From: an uncultured Erysipelotrichaceae bacterium
GTDB lineage: Bacteria > Bacillota_I > Bacilli_A > RF39 > UBA660
Reading direction: 5' to 3'
NCBI GenBank assembly: GCA_902803685.1
Contig: CADCQR010000063.1
Location: 1-16,536, forward strand
Length of the DNA: 16,536 nt
The notes under the pieces are model-generated. The model did not search any database. It saw only the letters and a list, made by a program, of their open reading frames with translations, and was not told where the DNA came from. Shown one piece after another: positions 1-6,703 of this stretch (within the stretch, counting starts at the first letter, position 1; each line of letters starts with the position of its first letter). The position numbers and the translations under genes are program-made.

Positions 1-279
1 GATTTAGTTAACATTTATGCTCATGTAAAAAACGATGATAAGCTTGAACTAGTAAAAAGTAAATTAAAAGTTGAAAATGGTTATGTTGAGTTTGATGTTA
101 CAGATGCTTCTGATTATTTTGTAACAATGTCTACTATACCTGGTTCAACTGAAGTTGTAACTACAACTGATAAGTCATTGTCTCCTATTTTATTAATTGT
201 TATAGGAATTCTATCTGCATTAGTAATCGGTTTAGTAGTTGCTTTTGTTGTAAAAAAGAAGAAAAAAGAAGTAATTTGA
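1..279 (+). CDS. Surface protein, C-terminal end (partial)
   Basis: The frame starting at base 1 is open to a TGA at 277-279 and gives the last 92 residues of a larger protein whose start lies left of the window. The fragment has a beta-rich stretch (KLELVKSKLKVENGYVEFDV, then DASDYFVTM), of a kind often seen just before the anchor in large secreted, repeat-containing proteins of low-GC bacteria. After a Thr/Ser-rich linker comes one hydrophobic helix of about 23 residues (SPILLIVIGILSALVIGLVV) and a terminal KKKKKEVI. This is a stop-transfer anchor leaving the bulk of the protein outside the cell. There is no LPXTG sorting motif, so sortase attachment is not supported. The role is unknown; adhesion or cell-surface binding is only a guess from the architecture. 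Confidence 0.8.
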   Translation, partial: DLVNIYAHVKNDDKLELVKSKLKVENGYVEFDVTDASDYFVTMSTIPGSTEVVTTTDKSLSPILLIVIGILSALVIGLVVAFVVKKKKKEVI

Positions 280-305
280 TAGAAAAAAGAGCAGCAGTAT
301 AAATT

Positions 306-338
306 TAATAATTAATGACTATGAAACATTAATTGTTG
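306..338 (+). repeat. AT-rich hairpin downstream of the partial surface gene
   Basis: Bases 306-317 can pair with 327-338 over 12 positions, two of them G-U, with a 9-base loop; the core is AATTAATG facing CATTAATT. It lies 27 bases after the stop codon at 277-279, where a terminator would be expected, but no T-run follows. It may be a weak or degraded terminator, or simply chance in AT-rich DNA. Confidence 0.3.
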
Positions 339-354
339 ATACAAATATAGTTGA

Positions 355-832
355 TATTATAATCAAACGTATAGTGATTATAGTACAAATCAACAAAACC
401 ATACTACTTTAATGTAAATTATAATCAAAATAGTAATGATAATTTAAATTTATTTTAATATGGATATACTAAAGGTAATTTAGTTTATATAAGCTATAGT
501 AGTATGCAGAAAGGCGCAAAAACCTGGAAACAAAAAAGAGAATAGCATTGCCAATTAAAGTTATTACTATTTGATGCATAATTGGTCTAGTTGTTGTAGG
601 TATTGGTGGGATTAAGCAAATTGCTGCTAATAAAACTAATGATGATAGAAAACAATCAGCATTTTTAGAAATGGAAAATAAAGCAATTAAAAGCAAAGAT
701 TATACATGTTACTATCAAAAAGTAAAACCTATGTCATATCAGATTCTTTATATAATTGGTGCATCAATTGCAGGTGCTGCATTATTAGGAGCATTTATTA
801 TATATTTAGTAAAGGGAAAGAAAACCTATTAA
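355..832 (+). pseudogene. Decayed membrane-protein gene with two frame changes and two stops
   Basis: No intact gene fits here, but a coherent protein can be followed through frame changes. Bases 355-414 encode a Tyr/Asn/Gln-rich piece (QTYSDYSTNQQNHTTLM). The reading continues in another frame from 420 (NYNQNSNDNLNLF), passes a TAA at 456-458, and goes on to YGYTKGNLVYISYSSM and QKGAKTWKQKK near 540. It then continues in a third frame as RIALPIKVITI, crosses a TGA at 572-574, and stays open as CIIGLVVVGIGGIKQIAANK and onward to a TAA at 830-832. The product would have a low-complexity N-terminal part, a basic segment, a membrane helix, a short loop and a second membrane helix ending in KGKKTY, similar in layout to the anchor of the gene at 1-279. 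Two shifts plus two stops make sequencing error an unlikely sole cause; gene decay is the simplest reading. The tail may derive from a second surface protein. Confidence 0.6.
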
Positions 833-840
833 TCCATAAT

Positions 841-873
841 AAAAAATAAATGACTAAGCGCATTTATTTTTTT
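841..873 (+). terminator. Rho-independent terminator
   Basis: AAATAAATG (844-852) pairs perfectly with CATTTATTT (861-869) around an 8-base loop. The stem is lengthened by the flanking A-run and T-run, and seven T's (867-873) follow. It sits directly after the stop of the decayed gene (832) and before the next ribosome binding site, so it separates that locus from the gene at 932. Confidence 0.75.
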
Positions 874-931
874 GTTAATACTTTATTATATAATTGAAAT
901 ATAGTAAAATTAAAATGGAGGAGTTGTAATT

Positions 932-1684
932 ATGAAAAAGCAAGCATCAAATGTGGTTTTATTATTTGTAACGTTGCTATCAATTATTGTTATTGGTGCA
1001 TTATGTGTAATATTAATTGTTTCTAAAAGTGGTTTAGAAAATGATAATTCTAATACTAATAAAAATGAGGAAAATGTTAAATCAGAACCAGATGTTAAAG
1101 TTGCCAATTCACCACAAGATTTTATAGATTATTTAAATAATTATAGTAGTTCTAATAAGGATGATTATATTGTTTCCTATGGTAAAATTAAATTTAAAGT
1201 CTCATCTAATGATAATGGGAAACCTGGGTATTATTATGATGCTTATTATGATAATAATATTATAATTCATAATAAATTATATATTGGTTATTTAATTAAT
1301 GGTATAAAATATTACTTGTTTACTGATAATTCAAATATTGCATTTGCAATGATATCTGAAATTGGTCCTGTTGAATCAAAAAGTATGTATTCTGTCAATG
1401 TATTTGATACTAATGGTAAGGTTTTATTATCAGAAGAAACTCGCCAATTAGATAAAATCGAGGTAATTGATAATGATATTAATTACTATATGTCAGAAAA
1501 AAAAGATCTAGATTATAGGTTAGAAAATGACGATAGTTTTTGTCAGTATTTAAATGATAATTATAGCGATGATGATTTAGTCTATGAATATAAAAAATAT
1601 GAGTATTCTAATGGCAATATTAATATTATTGATGAAAGTAAAAATTCAATTAAATCTTATAAAGAAAAAAGTAACTGTAATTAA
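932..1684 (+). CDS. Membrane-anchored extracytoplasmic protein, unknown function
   Basis: This gene encodes 250 residues. The start is fixed by a strong ribosome binding site, GGAGGAG at 917-923, eight bases before the ATG. Residues 8-30 form one hydrophobic helix after MKKQASN, followed by a polar Asn/Glu linker (about 34-52). No lipobox is present, since the Cys at 25 is preceded by GAL, so a signal anchor with the rest outside the cell is most likely. The outer part (about 55-250) is rich in Asn, Asp, Tyr and Ser, probably mixed beta, with only two Cys (in SFCQY and at the end in SNCN). I recognise no domain. It stands alone: the preceding locus is closed by a terminator and downstream lies a gene-free stretch. 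A TATAAT at 889-894 could be its -10 box, but no well-spaced -35 was found. The extreme AT bias and lack of a known family suggest a fast-evolving, lineage-specific surface protein. Confidence 0.75.
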   Translation: MKKQASNVVLLFVTLLSIIVIGALCVILIVSKSGLENDNSNTNKNEENVKSEPDVKVANSPQDFIDYLNNYSSSNKDDYIVSYGKIKFKVSSNDNGKPGYYYDAYYDNNIIIHNKLYIGYLINGIKYYLFTDNSNIAFAMISEIGPVESKSMYSVNVFDTNGKVLLSEETRQLDKIEVIDNDINYYMSEKKDLDYRLENDDSFCQYLNDNYSDDDLVYEYKKYEYSNGNINIIDESKNSIKSYKEKSNCN

Positions 1685-1892
1685 GATATATTAAAACGTT
1701 TTTTCAATATTAAGTCTAGCTATGGTAGTTTTGCTATTGGAATAAATTTTTTTATTAGGGCTTGGATAATGCGGACAATAAGAAAATAGAAATGGCTTCT
1801 GAGTTAGAAGACATACTATTAGCAAGAAGAAAAATTACTGTGTTTATACTTCAATAAGTATAGTTCAAAAAGTTATATAAATATATTAAAAC

Positions 1893-1925
1893 CCTAATTG
1901 TGTTTTACAGGCCAATTAGGTTTTT
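1893..1925 (+). terminator. Rho-independent terminator
   Basis: CCTAATTG (1893-1900) pairs perfectly with CAATTAGG (1913-1920) around a 12-base loop and is followed by TTTTT (1921-1925). A-rich bases before the stem could pair with the T-run, so it may also work in the minus direction for transcripts coming from the histidine kinase gene. Confidence 0.7.
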
Positions 1926-2002
1926 ATGTTGTAACTTATATTTAAATAATAGTTATCATACGCAGTGTTATTAATAAAACATAGAAATATCTTCAAAATA
2001 AT

Positions 2003-2060
2003 AGAATATAAATTGCCTTGTTCTATATGTTTTATTTTTTCAAGGATTTATATTCTTTTT
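2003..2060. terminator. Long inverted repeat, likely bidirectional terminator
   Basis: AGAATATAAAT (2003-2013) and CCTTG (2016-2020) pair with CAAGG (2041-2045) and ATTTATATTCT (2046-2056), giving 11 plus 5 base pairs interrupted by a two-base bulge (TG at 2014-2015), with a 20-base loop. TTTTT follows on the plus strand (2056-2060). It lies 20 bases beyond the stop of the minus-strand histidine kinase gene, so on the minus strand it would end that operon. The long AT-rich stem is unusual among the otherwise short terminators of this window. Confidence 0.55.
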
Positions 2061-2078
2061 ATTATACTTTAGAAAGTA

Positions 2079-3479
2079 CTAATTTTTTTTGATATAAAAG
2101 TAAAATGTTGTACCTTTATTTTCTATTGACTTTACACCATAATTAAAGTTATGCGCTTCTAGGATTTCTTTTATTATAGAAAGACCTAATCCCGTTCCTA
2201 TTAAGTGGCGTTTGTGTTTCTTTTGATTTTTATAGTATCGATTCCAAATATGTGGTAATTCTTCTTCTTTTATACCTTTCCCTGTATCTATTATTTCTAT
2301 CTTTATTTCTTGATTATTTATTACTTTTATAATTACTGTATTATCCTGGCCAGTATAATTTATAGCATTATTTATTAAATTATATATTACTTGTTCCATC
2401 TTTTGTTTATCAGCTTTAATTATTATTTTCTTATTCTTGTGTATAAATTTAAAATGATAATTTTCTGTTTCTTGAAGATATTCATATCTTTTTAGGATAT
2501 TTGTTATTAATTCAATAATATCAAATTCTTCTATATTTAATATTTCTACATTCGATTGCATCTTTGAAAGAGTTAATATATCACTAACAAGTAGTGTTAA
2601 TCTATCAGCTTCTTCAATAATCGTTTCCATATCTTTTCTTTGTTTATCTTCATTGTTTTTATGTATATCAATAGACATTTCTGCATACGCTTTAATCATA
2701 GTAAGTGGAGTTTTTAAATCATGGGAAATATTAGCCATTAAATCTCGTCTTAAATCATTAGTTTTATTTAGTTCATCTTGTGCTGATTTTAAAGTATTTG
2801 ATAATTCATTAAGCTCAGTAATATTTGTATTAGTTTTAAAATTAATTGTTTTTCTTTTACCAATTTGTTTTGCTTTATCGTTTATGTCTATAATTGGTTT
2901 TGAAATGTGCTTAGAAATAAAAAATGAAATTATAAAGGAAAGTATTAATACCACAATTGTAATTATTATCAATTGCTTGGTAAGAATTGAAGCGGTAGAT
3001 TCTATTGGCTCAATAGAGGTATTAATAAAAGCATAGTTTGAGTCATTTAACTTTAAAGCATATACAACTGTATCATTATCGTAATATTTGTTTTTAATAT
3101 AGTAAATATCATTTTCTTTATTAGATATAATGAAATCGCTTTTATAAATCATACTATTAGCATTTGCTAAACACCCTTTGCCGTGATATCTTGATGAATA
3201 TAGAGGAATGGCTCCATTGTCAGATATTTCTATACAGACTTCTTTTTCTAGGGACTTTTCATTTATTAGGCTTTGTAAATCATGCGCATTACTACTTTTT
3301 ATGTCATTAGCTACGTTTTTTGCATCTTTTATTTTTGTTGCTTTATAATAACTATCAAAAAATATGACTTGAAATGTCCAAAGAAATGCTAGAATTAACA
3401 CTGAAAATATTAAGAAGTATTTCCATATTTCGATAATTAAACTATTGTTCTTCTTTTTCAATGAATTTATATCCGACAC
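2079..3479 (-). CDS. Sensor histidine kinase of a two-component system
   Basis: This is a membrane-bound histidine kinase that would phosphorylate the regulator encoded just upstream. Using the GTG at 3479 (466 residues), the order is: first membrane helix about 21-41, extracytoplasmic sensor domain about 42-168 with two Cys (82 and 103), second helix about 169-189, HAMP linker (about 190-242, starting SKHISKPI), and HisKA with the phospho-accepting His253 in ANISHDLKTPLTM. The ATPase domain follows, with the N-box (NLINNAINYTG), the G1 box (DTGKGI), the F-box-like HIWNRYYK and the G2 box (GTGLGLSI). Length and layout match PhoR/VanS-type kinases. The gene overlaps the end of the regulator by 38 bases, which implies coupled translation. 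The start is uncertain: the purine-rich AAGAG abuts the GTG without a spacer, and a TTG at 3461 would also precede the first helix. The signal sensed cannot be read from the sequence. Confidence 0.9.
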   Translation of the reverse strand: MSDINSLKKKNNSLIIEIWKYFLIFSVLILAFLWTFQVIFFDSYYKATKIKDAKNVANDIKSSNAHDLQSLINEKSLEKEVCIEISDNGAIPLYSSRYHGKGCLANANSMIYKSDFIISNKENDIYYIKNKYYDNDTVVYALKLNDSNYAFINTSIEPIESTASILTKQLIIITIVVLILSFIISFFISKHISKPIIDINDKAKQIGKRKTINFKTNTNITELNELSNTLKSAQDELNKTNDLRRDLMANISHDLKTPLTMIKAYAEMSIDIHKNNEDKQRKDMETIIEEADRLTLLVSDILTLSKMQSNVEILNIEEFDIIELITNILKRYEYLQETENYHFKFIHKNKKIIIKADKQKMEQVIYNLINNAINYTGQDNTVIIKVINNQEIKIEIIDTGKGIKEEELPHIWNRYYKNQKKHKRHLIGTGLGLSIIKEILEAHNFNYGVKSIENKGTTFYFYIKKN

Positions 3480-4110
3480 CTCTTACCGTTTGTATATTAT
3501 TTCTATATTTTCCTAGGTTATTTCTTAACATTTTCATATGGGTATCTATGGTTCTATCATCTCCAAAATAGTCATATCCCCATATTTTGGATAAAAGCTG
3601 TTCTCTGGAAATAGCAATTCCTTTGTTTCTAATCAAGTAAGATAGTATTTCAAATTCTTTAGGTGTTACTTGTATTTTTTTATTATCTATCTTTATAGTA
3701 TGAGCGGAGTAATTTATTTCTAGGGTATTTAACTTATATACTTTAATATTTGGATTGATTCTATTATATATAGCCTTTATTCTAGCAACTAATTCCCTTG
3801 GTGAAAATGGCTTAGTTAGGTAATCATCAATTCCTAAATTGAAGCCTTGCAATTTATCTATTTCTTCACCTCTAGCAGATAAGATTATAGTAGGTATATG
3901 ATATTCTTTTGGTAGCTGTTTTAAAACTTCAAAACCATCTGATTGGGGCATCATTATATCTAGTATTAACATATCATAGTTTTCGTATTTTAATTTATTT
4001 AAGGCTACTATACCATTTTCTGCTTCATCACAATTATAGTTTTCTGCTTCGCAGTATTCACGTATTACTGTTCTAATTTTTTCTTCATCGTCAACTATTA
4101 GTATTTTCAA
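3442..4110 (-). CDS. OmpR/PhoB-family response regulator
   Basis: A 222-residue DNA-binding response regulator, the partner of the adjacent kinase. The receiver domain (about 1-115) has the acidic pair Asp7-Asp8, the phospho-acceptor Asp51 (LILDIMMP), the switch residue Ser78 (IILSARG) and Lys100 (LTKPFSP). The C-terminal winged helix (about 125-218) has the usual VTPKEFEILSYLIRNKG, a DNA-recognition region ending HMKMLRNNLG, and TVRGVGYKF at the end. The start is a TTG at 4110, chosen because a strong AAGGAGG lies eight bases upstream and because it yields the standard MKILIVDDE beginning. A good sigma-A type promoter sits directly in front, so the pair can be expressed independently of the flippase gene upstream. 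The targets are unknown; the neighbouring flippase hints at envelope stress or cell-wall functions, but that is inference. Confidence 0.93.
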   Translation of the reverse strand: MKILIVDDEEKIRTVIREYCEAENYNCDEAENGIVALNKLKYENYDMLILDIMMPQSDGFEVLKQLPKEYHIPTIILSARGEEIDKLQGFNLGIDDYLTKPFSPRELVARIKAIYNRINPNIKVYKLNTLEINYSAHTIKIDNKKIQVTPKEFEILSYLIRNKGIAISREQLLSKIWGYDYFGDDRTIDTHMKMLRNNLGKYRNNIQTVRGVGYKFIEKEEQ

Positions 4111-4133
4111 AATTGATTCCTCCTTAAATCAAT

Positions 4134-4163
4134 ATTATACAATAATTGTAAATCTTTAGTGAA
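4134..4163 (-). promoter_or_regulatory. Sigma-A-type promoter of the two-component operon
   Basis: Read on the minus strand: -35 TTCACT (4158-4163), an 18-base spacer, then -10 TATAAT (4134-4139). The ribosome binding site and TTG start of the response regulator follow within about 25 bases. The -35 box begins just after the stop codon of the upstream flippase gene. Confidence 0.6.
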
Positions 4164-4164
4164 A

Positions 4165-5454
4165 TTATCCAAGAAAATAGTCAACTTTTATATAAGTATA
4201 AACTGCATCGAAGATGATACTTATAGTTTGAGATATTATTAAAGGCCATATGCCTATTTTAAATAAAGAAAAAATAAAGAGTGAGATTATTCTTAGCGTA
4301 GTACTCGTTAGTTCAATTGTCAGATTGACTTTTGATTTTCCAATTCCTTCTAAAACTGCTGACAATGGAGCATGAATATATTGGATATAGAATATGGGGG
4401 CTAATATTCTTAAAAATAAATTACCTTTATTAGTATGATAAATAAATTCAAGTAAGATGTCTGGAATTGATATAAAAATTAGCGTGAAAAAAAAGCCAAT
4501 TATTAAGCACATAGCTATTGAAATTTTTAATTTCTTTTTTATATTTTTTATATTACCTTTAGAGTATTCATTTGAAATAGCTGGTAATAATGCTTGAGAT
4601 ATTGCATGGGTAAAAAAAGATGGTAACATTATCAATGGGATAATGTATCCGGTTATAATACCGTAATTATATGTTATGTACTTAGTTGAATATCCACTGT
4701 ACTTTAGGGTATTTGTTAAAATGATTGGTTCAAGAAAATAACCAATATTCCCTATTAGTTTAGACGTAGTATTAGGTATAGATATCGAGAGAGTTTCTCT
4801 TAAATATGTTGCATTTGGAATAAAATCTTTCTTTCTAATAGGAATATTTTTTGGCAGAAAAAAGCTTGTAGAAATAATTGAAGCTATTTCTGATATTATG
4901 TTTGTTAATATAAGAATACATATTATATACGAATTACTTTTAAATTTTATCATTGGTATAAAGTATAGATATATTAATAATTTTGTTAATAGTTCTACTA
5001 TATTGGAAATGATTATTGGTAAAGAATTACTTTTTCCTAAAAAATAGCTTCTAATAATGGCTGAAATGGAAGTAAAGGGTATGAGTAGAGCGATTGCTAT
5101 AATACCTAAATATAATTCTTTGTTCTTTAATAAGTTATTTGCAAGGTATGGAGCTATAATAAAAATAAAAATCATTAGAGACATATTTAATATTATTTGT
5201 AGGGGAATTATTGTGAAAATTATTTTTTTGTTATTTGTTTTTTCCATGGCAATAAGTTTAGATATGGCTGTTGGTATGCCAGAAGAAGCTATATTTATCA
5301 ACAGCATTAATGTAGGTGTTATAAGCATATACATTCCTAATGTCTCTGTTGTAATAGCTCTAGTCATTATAATTTTTATTATCATTCCTAGTATTTTGGT
5401 AATAAGACCGCCTAGTATCAATATTATTGTATTTTTTATAAATTTATTTTTCAT
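4165..5454 (-). CDS. spoVB: SpoVB/MATE-like polysaccharide or lipid-linked precursor flippase
   Basis: A 429-residue integral membrane protein with about 12 hydrophobic helices. The N-terminus (LILGGLITKILGMIIKIIMT, then ETLGMYMLITP and ASSGIPTAISKLIA) is the hallmark of the SpoVB/YtgP/MurJ-like branch of the MOP exporter superfamily, which flips lipid-linked oligosaccharides such as peptidoglycan precursors across the membrane. In Bacillus SpoVB is needed for spore cortex, whereas related YtgP acts in vegetative growth; the two cannot be told apart here. Bacillus members are about 500-540 residues with about 14 helices, so this copy is shorter at the C-terminus (ends YIKVDYFLG) but otherwise intact. 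No Shine-Dalgarno sequence is visible in front of the ATG at 5454; the upstream bases are almost only A and T. It runs divergently from the gene at 5563 and is followed by the two-component operon on the same strand. Confidence 0.85.
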   Translation of the reverse strand: MKNKFIKNTIILILGGLITKILGMIIKIIMTRAITTETLGMYMLITPTLMLLINIASSGIPTAISKLIAMEKTNNKKIIFTIIPLQIILNMSLMIFIFIIAPYLANNLLKNKELYLGIIAIALLIPFTSISAIIRSYFLGKSNSLPIIISNIVELLTKLLIYLYFIPMIKFKSNSYIICILILTNIISEIASIISTSFFLPKNIPIRKKDFIPNATYLRETLSISIPNTTSKLIGNIGYFLEPIILTNTLKYSGYSTKYITYNYGIITGYIIPLIMLPSFFTHAISQALLPAISNEYSKGNIKNIKKKLKISIAMCLIIGFFFTLIFISIPDILLEFIYHTNKGNLFLRILAPIFYIQYIHAPLSAVLEGIGKSKVNLTIELTSTTLRIISLFIFSLFKIGIWPLIISQTISIIFDAVYTYIKVDYFLG

Positions 5455-5517
5455 ATTAAATATTATTAATTTTAAAAAAAAATATGTACTTAATTTAAAA
5501 CTATGTTATTATTATGT

Positions 5518-5539
5518 TAGTAGAGTGTAGTGTCTACTA
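5518..5539. promoter_or_regulatory. Perfect palindrome between divergent genes
   Basis: TAGTAGA (5518-5524) and TCTACTA (5533-5539) form a perfect 7-base inverted repeat around 8 bases. It lies in the 108-base gap between two divergent genes, nine bases before the AAGAGGTG ribosome binding site of the gene at 5563. It could be an operator for a dimeric regulator or a hairpin in the 5' leader. No T-run follows, so a terminator is unlikely. TATGTT boxes nearby (5492-5497, 5513-5518) are possible -10 elements without a good -35. Confidence 0.4.
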
Positions 5540-5562
5540 CTATGTTTAAGAGGTGTTCGTTA

Positions 5563-6600
5563 ATGAATGATATGATTGAATTTCTAACGTCAAAAGAAAT
5601 TATTGTTGTATATATAGTTATTGCAGTTGCTTTATTCTTATGTTTTTTAATATTTTTAATAGATAGAAATAATGATAAAAGAAAGCAAAGAGAAAATACT
5701 AAGAAACTGAATAAATTAGTTGAAGAAGTTAATTCAAGATTACAAGAAGAAGCTGAGGAAGATAGGAGAAGAGTAAAAATCAGTAAGAAAAAGGCTAAAA
5801 GTGTTAAAGAAGAAATTATAGAAAATAATAAGTCAACAGAACTTATTACTTCTGATATTGATTTTGTGCCTCCTGTAAATAATAGTAATAATGAAGAAAA
5901 GCCGAAAATAGAAGAAGTATATGTTAACAATATTGCGGCTTTAGATGATACTTCTATGTCATTTGAAGATAAGATGGATTCTCAAATTAATAAAGTCCAT
6001 GAAAGTATAGAAGGATTGGCTTATACATCACCAGAGCCAGATAGGGAAGAGGCTACTCGCGAATTATTGCGATTAACAGAGGAATTAGAAAGGGCTGAGA
6101 AAGCACAAAAAACTGGTATTGATATTTTAGCCTATGAGAATGAACAGGAGGAAAATGCTATAATTAGTTTGGATGAACTGACAAAGCGTGGTGATGAAAT
6201 GTATGCCTCTAATGAAGTAACGCAATATGCGGATGAAGGAAATGAGCCGATAAGTCTTGCTGATTTAGAAAAGCGCAAGGCACAAGTCATTAATTCTGAA
6301 GTCGTTGAACCAGAAAAAAAGGCAACGACGATAGTAGAGGAGAAGATCCAAACAAGTATGTTAGTAGAAGAATTGAAAGAAGAAAAAGTCACTAAAGTTA
6401 GTGGCCCTAAGACAGAAATACAAATTCAAAATGGTGAGCATGCGTACCAAGGCGCTAGAGAAAAAACAAATGAGATTTTTTCTTCCGTTTTTGGCAACGT
6501 TTCTCCAAAGGCTGATACAGTACAAACGGAAGAGGAATTGCAAAAGACAAGTGAGTTTTTATTATCACTAAAAGATTTGCAAAGTAGATTAAACTCTTAG
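5563..6600 (+). CDS. Single-pass membrane protein with long acidic cytoplasmic tail, unknown function
   Basis: The product has 345 residues. The ATG at 5563 is chosen because AAGAGGTG (5548-5555) lies seven bases upstream; a GTG at 5530 in the same frame lies inside the palindrome and has no binding site. Residues 13-33 form one membrane helix, followed at once by a basic stretch (RNNDKRKQRENTKK), so the tail faces the cytoplasm by the positive-inside rule. Residues 35-85 look like a charged coiled coil. The remaining tail is Glu-rich and probably disordered, with a short helical segment near 165-185 (ATRELLRLTEELERAEKAQK) and another at the end (SEFLLSLKDLQSRL). A short motif occurs twice: ISLDELTKR at 201-209 and ISLADLEKR at 230-238. 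This layout resembles cytoplasmic scaffold or division-associated proteins that display peptide ligands, but no family is recognised. It is a single-gene unit closed by a terminator at 6624. Confidence 0.82.
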   Translation: MNDMIEFLTSKEIIVVYIVIAVALFLCFLIFLIDRNNDKRKQRENTKKLNKLVEEVNSRLQEEAEEDRRRVKISKKKAKSVKEEIIENNKSTELITSDIDFVPPVNNSNNEEKPKIEEVYVNNIAALDDTSMSFEDKMDSQINKVHESIEGLAYTSPEPDREEATRELLRLTEELERAEKAQKTGIDILAYENEQEENAIISLDELTKRGDEMYASNEVTQYADEGNEPISLADLEKRKAQVINSEVVEPEKKATTIVEEKIQTSMLVEELKEEKVTKVSGPKTEIQIQNGEHAYQGAREKTNEIFSSVFGNVSPKADTVQTEEELQKTSEFLLSLKDLQSRLNS

Positions 6601-6623
6601 AGAATAAAATAATTGAAATATTT

Positions 6624-6653
6624 GAAAATACTAATTTTGGTATTTTCTTTTAT
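6624..6653 (+). terminator. Rho-independent terminator
   Basis: GAAAATAC (624-631 of the 6 kb block, i.e. 6624-6631) pairs perfectly with GTATTTTC (6640-6647) around an 8-base loop, followed by a T-rich run from 6648. It ends the unit of the acidic membrane protein before the mtaB promoter. Confidence 0.8.
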
Positions 6654-6667
6654 TTGCTTTTTTCTTA

Positions 6668-6676
6668 TGTTATAAT
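6668..6676 (+). promoter_or_regulatory. Extended -10 promoter of the mtaB-recD2 unit
   Basis: TGTTATAAT is a perfect extended -10 (TGnTATAAT), with the hexamer at 6671-6676. The -35 position, 17 bases upstream (TTTTAT at 6648-6653), is poor and overlaps the terminator tail, as is common for extended -10 promoters. Transcription would start near 6683, which rules out a start codon at 6677 for mtaB. Confidence 0.6.
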
Positions 6677-6703
6677 ATGAAAGAACTTGAAATGAGGGAT
6701 ATT

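Larger units (their letters stand above)
1685..2078. other. Intergenic stretch without a convincing gene
   Basis: Between the ends of two convergent genes there are about 390 bases with no supported coding region. The longest suggestive reading is a 31-codon frame from a TTG at 1762 to a TAA at 1855-1857 (EMASELEDILLARRKITVF). It has no clear ribosome binding site and may be a gene remnant or chance. The stretch also holds two strong hairpins, listed separately. The first, at 1893-1925, is a terminator oriented for plus-strand transcription even though the nearest plus-strand gene ended 200 bases earlier, which leaves room for a long 3' untranslated region or a small RNA. Confidence 0.5.

Noticed and set aside
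872..894. TTGTTA and TATAAT as a promoter for the gene at 932
   Set aside because: The spacing is only 11 bases, too short for a sigma-A promoter; only the TATAAT may be used.
1688..1710. Terminator directly after the gene at 932-1684
   Set aside because: The possible stem (ATATTAAAA with TTTT, a bulge, then AATAT) is weak and has no T-run after it, so it was not listed as a feature.
2653..3036. 127-codon plus-strand open frame
   Set aside because: It lies entirely antisense to the conserved histidine kinase domains, has no ribosome binding site, and its hydrophobic residues mirror AT-rich codons of the real gene.
5057..5530. 157-codon plus-strand open frame
   Set aside because: It is antisense to the flippase gene; antisense frames of membrane-protein genes are often open and hydrophobic. 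No binding site and no family resemblance.
5517..5930. 137-codon minus-strand open frame
   Set aside because: It is antisense to the acidic membrane protein. The Ser/Leu/Phe-rich translation is the mirror of Glu/Lys-rich codons.
6677..6703. Longer N-terminus for MtaB
   Set aside because: The ATG at 6677 directly abuts the -10 box and would precede the transcription start; the ATG at 6704 has GAGGG upstream and gives the usual short N-terminus.
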